A stretch of 6,585 nucleotides of DNA from NCBI GenBank assembly GCA_038239195.1, contig JBBSEZ010000514.1, positions 1 through 6,585 on the forward strand, in the 5' to 3' direction. Source of the DNA: JBBSEZ01 sp038239195. Lineage in GTDB: Bacteria > Planctomycetota > Planctomycetia > Gemmatales > Gemmataceae. The position numbers were made by a program, and so were the translations under genes. Below are positions 1 through 4,871 of the stretch, one piece after another; position 1 is the stretch's first letter; each line of letters starts with the position of its first letter. Below the pieces are notes generated by a model, which was not told where the DNA came from, did not search any database, and saw nothing but the letters and a program-made list of their open reading frames with translations.

Positions 1-43
1 CCCCCCGGGGGGGGGGGCCCCGCCCCCCCCCCCGCGGGGGGGG
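1..43. repeat. G/C-only homopolymer tract with perfect hairpin potential
   Basis: These bases are exclusively G and C: C6, G11, C4, G, C11, GC, then G8. The G11 run (7-17) can pair fully with the C11 run (23-33) around a five-base loop, and the G runs could also form G-quadruplexes. No coding signal is visible. Further G/C-heavy sequence continues to about base 80. Such a tract at the very edge of the window could be a true low-complexity spacer or a contig-end or sequencing artefact; the sequence alone cannot decide. Confidence 0.6.
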
Positions 44-111
44 CTGGCCATGGCCCCCGGGGGGGCGGGGCCGCCCCCAAGATTCGTCTGTGCGCCGAGG
101 GCCAAGGTCGC

Positions 112-117
112 TACAAT
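112..117 (+). promoter_or_regulatory. Possible -10 element upstream of the parvulin gene
   Basis: TACAAT differs from the sigma-70 -10 consensus at one position and stands out in the GC-rich leader, 79 bases before the chosen start at 197. No convincing -35 is seen at 16-18 bases upstream; the best 18-base-spaced hexamer, CTGTGC, matches only two positions. There is no TG extension. It is the only promoter-like element in the 196-base leader, and otherwise I see nothing functional there except the ribosome binding site. Confidence 0.25.
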
Positions 118-181
118 CCGCCCCCGCTCGCCCCGGAAGCCGTCCCCGACGCTCCCGGGCGCCAGGCCCATCTCTCGGAAC

Positions 182-187
182 GAGGAG
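182..187 (+). promoter_or_regulatory. Ribosome binding site fixing the parvulin start
   Basis: GAGGAG lies nine bases before the ATG at 197. It supports that start over the in-frame ATG at 50, which lies in the G/C tract and would add 49 residues of non-natural-looking Pro/Arg-rich sequence ahead of the signal peptide. An ATG at 206 is a second in-frame option but is farther from the site. Confidence 0.6.
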
Positions 188-196
188 ACCAAATCT

Positions 197-1270
197 ATGC
201 GCGGTATGCCACGCTCCCGTTGGGGCGCCCTTGCTCTCGGCCTCGCCCTGACCGGCCTGCCCGCCGTCGCCCAGACGATCCCTCCGTCCACGGCCCCCCG
301 GCCGGCCCCGGCGCCCACGCCGGCCCCGGTCCCCGCGCCCCCCGCAGTCGTCGTCTCCCCCACGGCTGTCGCCGCCACCGTCAACGGGCAGCCCCTCTAC
401 GAGTTGGCGGTGCAGCGCGGGCTCGAGCGCGTTCCGCCCGCCAAGCGCGCGCAGGTACGGCCCGAGTTGATCGGGGTGCTCGTCGATAACCTGCTCGTCG
501 AGCAGCACCTCAAGCAACTCGGCGTCACCGTCGAGAAGAAGGAAATCGACGGGCGCGTCGAGGAGATGAAGGAGGCCCTCAAGAAGAGCAAACGCGACTT
601 CCAGAAGATGCTCGCCGAGATCAAGGTGAGCGAGCCCGAGTTGCGCGAGCACATCGCCGCCGACCTGCGCTGGATGAAATACGCCACCGGCCAGGCCAAG
701 GACAAGTCGCTCAAGGAGCTCTTCGACGCCAACAAGGACATGTTCGATGGCACCACCGTCCGCGCCCGGCACATCCTCCTGACCCCCGCCCCCAACGACG
801 CGCGCGCCGCCGCCAACGCCGAGGCCCAGCTGCGCGCCTTCAAGAAACAAATCGAGGAGCAGGTGGCCGCCGGGGTTGCCAAGTTGCCGACCACCGCCGA
901 CAAGCTGGAGCGCGAAAAGGCGCGCGGCAATCTCCTCGTCGAGGCGTTCGGCGCCATCGCCAAGGCCAAGTCGGAGTGCCCTACCAAGGCCAGCGGCGGC
1001 GACGTCAACTGGTTCCAGAAGGCCGGCCACATGGTCGCCCCCTTCTCGCAAGCGGCCTTCGCGTTACAGCCCTACCAGATGAGCGACGTCGTCAAGACGC
1101 AGTTCGGCTATCACCTCATCCTCGTGACCGACCGCAAGCCCGGGCGCGAGGTCAAGTTCGAGGACGTCAAGGAGTGGGTCAAGGACGTCTACTCCGATCA
1201 GCTCCGCGAGAACCTCGCCGCCCAGGTCCGCGCCAAAGCGAGGATCGTCATCAACCCGCCGCCCAAGTGA
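197..1270 (+). CDS. Exported SurA/PpiC-type parvulin peptidyl-prolyl cis-trans isomerase
   Basis: The 357-residue product probably catalyses prolyl cis-trans isomerisation and assists folding of proteins outside the cytoplasm. Residues 1-25 look like a Sec signal peptide: Arg-rich start, hydrophobic ALALGLALTG, and an AVA cleavage motif. A Pro/Ala linker (about 27-55) follows. Residues 57-165 resemble the SurA N-terminal chaperone region, opening with VNGQPL. The parvulin domain spans about 186-315. It contains RARHILL (His192), GGDVNWF (267-273), MVAPFSQAAFAL and FGYHLI (His306), matching the family's two conserved histidines. The spacing from His192 to GGD is about 75 residues, longer than in compact parvulins, implying a helical Lys/Glu-rich insertion of roughly 30 residues. 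The C-terminal tail is charged and ends in PPPK. The gene is closed by a strong terminator, so it is probably the end of its transcription unit. The parvulin call is firm; client proteins are unknown. Confidence 0.93.
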   Translation: MRGMPRSRWGALALGLALTGLPAVAQTIPPSTAPRPAPAPTPAPVPAPPAVVVSPTAVAATVNGQPLYELAVQRGLERVPPAKRAQVRPELIGVLVDNLLVEQHLKQLGVTVEKKEIDGRVEEMKEALKKSKRDFQKMLAEIKVSEPELREHIAADLRWMKYATGQAKDKSLKELFDANKDMFDGTTVRARHILLTPAPNDARAAANAEAQLRAFKKQIEEQVAAGVAKLPTTADKLEREKARGNLLVEAFGAIAKAKSECPTKASGGDVNWFQKAGHMVAPFSQAAFALQPYQMSDVVKTQFGYHLILVTDRKPGREVKFEDVKEWVKDVYSDQLRENLAAQVRAKARIVINPPPK

Positions 1271-1283
1271 GCGCGAGCGCGAC

Positions 1284-1317
1284 GAGAGGGCGAGGCCGAG
1301 CCTCGCCCTCTCTTTTT
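1284..1317 (+). terminator. Intrinsic (rho-independent) terminator after the parvulin gene
   Basis: A perfect 13-base-pair stem pairs 1284-1296 with 1300-1312 around a CGA loop and is followed at once by five T residues (1313-1317). It begins 13 bases after the parvulin stop codon. It separates the parvulin gene from the phosphatase gene and argues against read-through as the main source of phosphatase expression. Confidence 0.92.
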
Positions 1318-1340
1318 GCGCGCGGAGGGCGCGCTGCACA

Positions 1341-1369
1341 CTGGCACAACTCCACCTCGGCGGTATAAG
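1341..1369 (+). promoter_or_regulatory. Probable sigma-70-type promoter of the PP2C phosphatase gene
   Basis: CTGGCA (1341-1346) matches the -35 consensus at four of six positions. TATAAG (1364-1369) matches the -10 consensus at five of six, and the spacer is the ideal 17 bases. Transcription would start near 1376, giving a leader of about 27 bases that carries the ribosome binding site at 1392-1398. Its place just after a strong terminator supports the call. The consensus of this organism's sigma factors is not known. Confidence 0.5.
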
Positions 1370-1402
1370 ATGGCCCCTTGTGGCAATCGCCGAGGAGGCC
1401 GC

Positions 1403-2584
1403 ATGACTGACACGCGCCGGCCGCAGTTACTCGTCTGCTCCAACCACATGAGCTCCCTCGCCGACCTGCGCCGCCTGCTCGTCGGCGGAGGACACGAGGT
1501 CGAGGGCTATCTGATCGGCACCGCGGGCCCCGGCCCCCTGACCGGGCTGCGCCTGGTGGTCATCGACGGCAGCGGCTGTCTGGGCGAGGCGCTGGAGTTG
1601 ACGCGCCGGCTGCGCGGCCACCTCGAAGACGAGATCGTGCCGATCCTGTTTGTGACCGACGACCACGGGCCGGCCGCCCGCCTCGCCAGCTTCGACGCCG
1701 GCGCCGACACCAACCTGCTCCGCCCCTTCGCCGCGGGGGAGCTCCTCGCCCAGGTCGCCGCCTTCCTGCGCATCAAGGAGACGCACGACCGCCTGGCCGA
1801 GAAGACCGCCGAGGTCCATCGCATCAACAAGCGGTTGCAGCAGGCCCATCAGCAGATCGACCAGGAGCTCGAGCTGGCCCAGCGCATCCAGGCCAGCTTC
1901 CTGCCGCAAACGCTCCCCCAGGTCCCCCACGTCCGCTTCGCCGTTCACTACCTCCCGTGGGGCCGCGTGGGCGGGGACTTCTACGACGTGTTTCGCCTCG
2001 ACGAGCGCCACGTCGGCCTCTACGTCGCCGATGCGATGGGACACGGCGTCCCCGCCAGCCTGCTGACGATCTTCGTCAAGAAGGGCATCAAGCCCAAGGA
2101 GGTCTCCGGCCAGGACTATCGACTGGTGCCTCCCGACGAGGTGCTCTTCCGGCTCAACCGCGACCTCATCGACCAGCAACTTTCCGAGCACCCGTTCATC
2201 ACGATGGTCTACGCCCTGTTCAACCATCAGGACGGCACCCTGCAGTTCGCCCGCGCCGGCCACCCCTACCCGCTGTTCGTGCCGCGCGAGGGCGAGCTCG
2301 AGTTCTGGCGCCAGGAGGGCCTGCTCCTCGGAGTGCTCGACGCCCACTTCCCCCCCCAGACGCATCGCCTGCGCCCCGGCGACAAGGTGCTGCTCTACAG
2401 CGATGGTGTCGATCAGGCCACCTTCGAGGGGCAGCCGGCCGGCGCCGACAGCCTGGTCGCCTGCGCCGAACGGCACCGCCGGTTGCCGATCCAGGAGTTT
2501 GTGGCCCACCTGACGCGCGACCTCTTCGGGGCGAGCGCGCAGCAGGACGACCTCACGCTGCTCGGGCTGGAGATGTTCGAGTGA
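1403..2584 (+). CDS. Response-regulator-like SpoIIE/RsbU-type PP2C serine phosphatase
   Basis: This 393-residue cytosolic protein probably dephosphorylates phosphoserine or phosphothreonine on a regulatory protein, typically an anti-anti-sigma factor in partner-switching systems. Residues 8-122 have a receiver-like fold: LRLVVIDGSG gives Asp55 at the phospho-acceptor position, and VTDD and LLRPF follow. The usual N-terminal acidic pair is replaced by CSNH, and the invariant Lys before Pro-Phe is Arg107. A helical linker (about 122-165, ending ELELAQRIQASFLP) leads to the SpoIIE domain (about 175-392). Its metal-binding motifs look intact: VGGDFYD (Asp192, Asp195), VADAMGHG (Asp210), LYSDGVDQA (Asp334) and QQDDLTLL (Asp382, Asp383). 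AGGAGG-like purines at 1392-1398 precede the ATG by four bases; the upstream in-frame TTG at 1316 overlaps the terminator T-run and is rejected. No anti-sigma or STAS-domain gene lies beside it. The phosphatase call is firm; the target is unknown. Confidence 0.92.
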   Translation: MTDTRRPQLLVCSNHMSSLADLRRLLVGGGHEVEGYLIGTAGPGPLTGLRLVVIDGSGCLGEALELTRRLRGHLEDEIVPILFVTDDHGPAARLASFDAGADTNLLRPFAAGELLAQVAAFLRIKETHDRLAEKTAEVHRINKRLQQAHQQIDQELELAQRIQASFLPQTLPQVPHVRFAVHYLPWGRVGGDFYDVFRLDERHVGLYVADAMGHGVPASLLTIFVKKGIKPKEVSGQDYRLVPPDEVLFRLNRDLIDQQLSEHPFITMVYALFNHQDGTLQFARAGHPYPLFVPREGELEFWRQEGLLLGVLDAHFPPQTHRLRPGDKVLLYSDGVDQATFEGQPAGADSLVACAERHRRLPIQEFVAHLTRDLFGASAQQDDLTLLGLEMFE

Positions 2585-2600
2585 GGGGCCTGCCGCCCGC

Positions 2601-3815
2601 TCACTTCGCGCTTCCCCCCGCCACGACGCGCGCCGCCGTGTCCTTGGCCCCTTCCGCGAGCCACACCTGCGCGACCAGGCCCTTGCTCAACCTCGCGCCG
2701 TCGGGGCCAACCCCGGAGAACACCACCTGCGTCGCGCGCCCCAGTTTGATCTCGACCTGCTTGCCCTCGCCGCCCCTCTTCGGGCCCTTGAGCTGGAGCG
2801 TCAGCGCCTTGCCGTCGGCGGCCACCGCGACGACGGTCCCCGCCAGCGCGGGCGCCGGCTCGGGCTTCGCGCCGCTGAAGTGCAGCGTGGTCATCGTGTC
2901 GGTCGAGCCCGTCGAAAGCCACGCAGCCACCTGCTGGCCGACGGCCGGCCTTGCCTCCCCGGGCCCGACCATGCTGAACAGCAGGTCCGCCCCTTCGGCG
3001 ACCTTGAGCTCGACCTTGCTGCCCGGCTGGTTCTTGATCTTCGACGGCACCAGCACGATCAGCCCCTTGCCGTCGGCGCCCACGGCCAACACCTTGCCAA
3101 CCTTGTCCGGCGCCTTGGCGCCCTTGACCGGCTTGCCGGTCTGCCCGTTGAACGTCACCCGGGCGGCGACGTCCTTGCTGTCCTTGGCCAGCCAGACGCC
3201 GGCCCGAAGCCCCGCGACCAACTTCGCCTTGCCCTTGCCGACGGCGACGTAAGAGATTGCCGTCTTCGCCGTCAGCTTGATCGTCTCCGTCGTCCCCGGC
3301 TCGTTCTTGATCGTGGACGGGACGAGAAGCGCGAACGACTTGCCGTCCGCCGCCACCTCCTCGACGGTGCCGGCCAACGAGGGCTTCGCCTTGGCGCCTT
3401 CGGTGCCGCTGAAGACGATGCGCTTCGCCGTATCGTTCGAGCCGGCCGCCCACCAGGCCGCCACCGCGTAACCGACGGTCGGCTTCGCCCCGCCCGCGCG
3501 GACGTTTTGATACGCGATCGCCGTGGTCGCCACCAGTTTGACCGGGGCCGACTTCTCCTCCTCGCCCTTGATCCTCGGCAACTTGACGGTGATCGTCTTG
3601 CCGTCCGCCGAGACGGCGGCGACCGTGCCGGCGACGTCGCCCTTCCCCGGCTTGACGACCTCGCCCCCCTTTTTCGCGGCGGGCTTTCCCTTGGCGGCCG
3701 GCTTGTCCACGCCCTCCTTTTCGGCGAGGGCCTGGTGCCCCGTCCACGTTCCCGTTCCGACGATGACCAGCGCCAGGGCGGGCGCCAGGGCCCGTTTCAG
3801 GTTGCTCGCGCTCAT
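2601..3815 (-). CDS. Exported protein with four tandem ~78-residue beta-rich repeats, function unknown
   Basis: I do not recognise a named family for this 404-residue protein. Residues 1-31 look like a signal peptide (LKRALAPALALVIVG, with an ALA cleavage motif), so export is likely. A Lys/Ala/Pro-rich linker (32-60) follows, then four repeats at about 61-137, 147-224, 238-315 and 324-400. Each unit opens with a GTV-x-x-V-x-ADGK motif and continues with an alternating hydrophobic strand, usually ending in a Pro-Lys segment. An IKL or VEL strand comes next, then VG-x-x-V-x-x-WLA, then DTA-x-x-V-x-FSG. The pattern resembles small beta-barrel (DUF5666-like) domains, but that is only a resemblance. 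No catalytic motif, metal site or anchor is visible; the linkers are strongly basic. The start is preceded by a modest AAGG site 11 bases upstream. The gene converges on the phosphatase gene with 16 bases between stops and no clear terminator. Confidence 0.88.
   Translation of the reverse strand: MSASNLKRALAPALALVIVGTGTWTGHQALAEKEGVDKPAAKGKPAAKKGGEVVKPGKGDVAGTVAAVSADGKTITVKLPRIKGEEEKSAPVKLVATTAIAYQNVRAGGAKPTVGYAVAAWWAAGSNDTAKRIVFSGTEGAKAKPSLAGTVEEVAADGKSFALLVPSTIKNEPGTTETIKLTAKTAISYVAVGKGKAKLVAGLRAGVWLAKDSKDVAARVTFNGQTGKPVKGAKAPDKVGKVLAVGADGKGLIVLVPSKIKNQPGSKVELKVAEGADLLFSMVGPGEARPAVGQQVAAWLSTGSTDTMTTLHFSGAKPEPAPALAGTVVAVAADGKALTLQLKGPKRGGEGKQVEIKLGRATQVVFSGVGPDGARLSKGLVAQVWLAEGAKDTAARVVAGGSAK
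2616..3635 (-). repeat. Four tandem protein-level repeat units within the exported protein
   Basis: In protein order the units are 3405-3635, 3144-3377, 2871-3104 and 2616-2846, each 77-78 codons and recurring every 86-91 codons. Shared landmarks are ADGK near the start, a W followed by A or LA about two-thirds through, and D-T/V-A/M before a hydrophobic strand ending in FSG, FNG or a variant. Units 2 and 3 share nearly the same P-S-x-IKN-x-PG stretch. Similarity is clear in protein but diluted in DNA, so the duplications are not recent. Confidence 0.85.
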
Positions 3816-3856
3816 GGCTTGGTTGACCTTTCACTCCAGAGAGAGGGACACGTCGC

Positions 3857-3882
3857 CAACATTTTTTCAACTTTTCCGCAAC
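3857..3882. promoter_or_regulatory. Three CAAC/GTTG direct repeats phased at 11 bases
   Basis: CAAC occurs at 3857-3860, 3868-3871 and 3879-3882, exactly 11 bases apart. The spacers are T-rich (ATTTTTT, TTTTCCG) in otherwise GC-rich DNA. One-turn spacing of short direct repeats is typical of tandem sites for winged-helix OmpR/PhoB-type regulators. The array lies in the divergent intergenic region, downstream of the proposed minus-strand promoter and 119 bases before the start at 4001. Regulator binding is inference; a 5' untranslated element of the minus-strand gene is the alternative. Confidence 0.35.
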
Positions 3883-3902
3883 ACCTCGCGGCAGGGTGGG
3901 TT

Positions 3903-3932
3903 ATTGTACGTGAAATGTCGCCGCGCTGTCTC
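3903..3932 (-). promoter_or_regulatory. Possible promoter of the minus-strand repeat-protein gene
   Basis: Read on the minus strand, GAGACA (3932-3927) matches the -35 consensus at four of six positions and TACAAT (3908-3903) matches the -10 at five of six, with an 18-base spacer. Transcription would begin near 3896, giving an A-rich leader of about 80 bases that contains the 11-base-phased GTTG repeats. It is the best candidate on either strand of this 185-base intergenic region. No comparable plus-strand promoter for the gene at 4001 was found. Confidence 0.35.
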
Positions 3933-4000
3933 GGCACGAAACGACAGGCGCGAACGGGACCGTCTCGCCGGCATCAAGGACGAACTCAAGGAGGGCCGCG

Positions 4001-4846
4001 ATGACTCACGAGGAAGCCTTTCTCCAGGACGTTCTGGAGGCACCCGACGAGGACGCTCCCCGACGGATCTACGCCGACTGGCTCATCGACCAGGCCAGCG
4101 CCGAGGGCCCCGAACTGGCGGAGCGCGGCGAATTCATCCACCTACAATGTACGCTCGCCCGCCTCGCTCCTGGCGAGCGCCCCACCGAGTTGGTCCAGCG
4201 CGAGCGCAAATTACTGGGCACCAACCACCGCGAATGGGGGGGGCTGTTCCTGCGGCTTGGCTGCCAGTCCTGGGAACATCGCCGCGGCTTCGTCGAGTCG
4301 GTCGGGCTGCCGGCCCCGGCGTTCCTGGCCCACGCCTCGGCCCTGTGCCATGCCGCGCCCCTGCGCCACCTGAAGCTCTCCTCCGCCGCCCTGGTCATCG
4401 CCCAGGTCGCCGCTTCCGTCTACCTGGCCCGCATGACCACTCTCGATCTCGAAGACAACGAACTTGGCGATGAGGAACTACAGGCGCTTCTCGCCTCGCC
4501 CTACCTCGGGACCGTCACCACGCTGTTGCTCTGGTCCAACCAAATCGGCGACAACGGGGCCCGCGCCCTGGCCCACGCCACCGCGTTGCCCCGGCTGGCC
4601 CGCCTCGACCTGTCTGCCAACGCCATCGGCGACGAGGGCACCCGGGCGCTGGCGACGTCTCCCCTGCTGGCCCGGCTGGCGCTGCTCGACCTCCAGCGCA
4701 ACCGCATTGGCGACGGTGGGGCCCGCGCCCTGCTCGCCGCCCTTCCCGCCGCGACGAAGGGCCGGCTCGACCTGGGAAAGAACTCCCTTAGCGAGAAGCT
4801 CGAGGTCGCCTTCCGCGCCACCTTTGCCGGTCGCGCCCTCACCTGA
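4001..4846 (+). CDS. TIGR02996 repeat-companion domain protein with RNI-type leucine-rich repeats
   Basis: The 281-residue product begins with the TIGR02996 module (about residues 3-52). Its landmarks are EEAFLQDVLEAPDED, PRRIYADWLID and RGEFIHLQ, the last two being the signature of this domain. A middle section (53-145) is less conserved and includes W79 and W91. From about 145 to 262 there are four to five leucine-rich repeats of 27-28 residues: TTLDLEDNELGDEELQAL, then LLLWSNQIGDNGARAL, LDLSANAIGDEGTRAL, LDLQRNRIGDGGARAL and a partial LDLGKNSL. The N-x-IGD-x-GARAL form is the ribonuclease-inhibitor class, a protein-binding scaffold. No signal peptide is seen, so the protein is probably cytosolic. 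A perfect AAGGAGG (3988-3994) lies six bases before the ATG. The next gene starts 25 bases after the stop, suggesting an operon. The binding partner is unknown; TIGR02996 has no established biochemical role that I know of. Confidence 0.9.
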   Translation: MTHEEAFLQDVLEAPDEDAPRRIYADWLIDQASAEGPELAERGEFIHLQCTLARLAPGERPTELVQRERKLLGTNHREWGGLFLRLGCQSWEHRRGFVESVGLPAPAFLAHASALCHAAPLRHLKLSSAALVIAQVAASVYLARMTTLDLEDNELGDEELQALLASPYLGTVTTLLLWSNQIGDNGARALAHATALPRLARLDLSANAIGDEGTRALATSPLLARLALLDLQRNRIGDGGARALLAALPAATKGRLDLGKNSLSEKLEVAFRATFAGRALT

Positions 4847-4871
4847 CGTTCTCGACCCCGAGGGCCACGCC

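Noticed and set aside
50..196. Upstream in-frame ATG start for the parvulin gene
   Set aside because: It sits in the G/C homopolymer region without a suitable ribosome binding site and would bury the signal peptide behind 49 unnatural-looking residues.
1342..1347. TGGCAC resembling a sigma-54 -24 element
   Set aside because: No TTGC-type -12 element follows at the required spacing; the overlapping sigma-70-like pair with a 17-base spacer fits better.
1427..2509. Long open frame on the minus strand opposite the phosphatase gene
   Set aside because: The product is low-complexity Gly/Ala/Val/Glu-rich sequence without motifs, while the plus strand encodes conserved SpoIIE phosphatase residues throughout.
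2581..2604. Hairpin spanning both convergent stop codons (GTGAG pairing with CTCAC)
   Set aside because: Only five pairs plus two more after a mismatch, with no T-run on either strand; too weak to call a bidirectional terminator.
1957..3252. Plus-strand frame spanning the phosphatase 3' half and the repeat-protein gene
   Set aside because: It crosses two convergent real genes in the wrong frames and is Arg/Pro-rich; no ribosome binding site or domain supports it.
4236..4243. G8 run in the LRR gene as a possible frameshift
   Set aside because: The frame continues through it into well-formed leucine-rich repeats, with the TIGR02996 motif in the same frame upstream, so no shift is needed.
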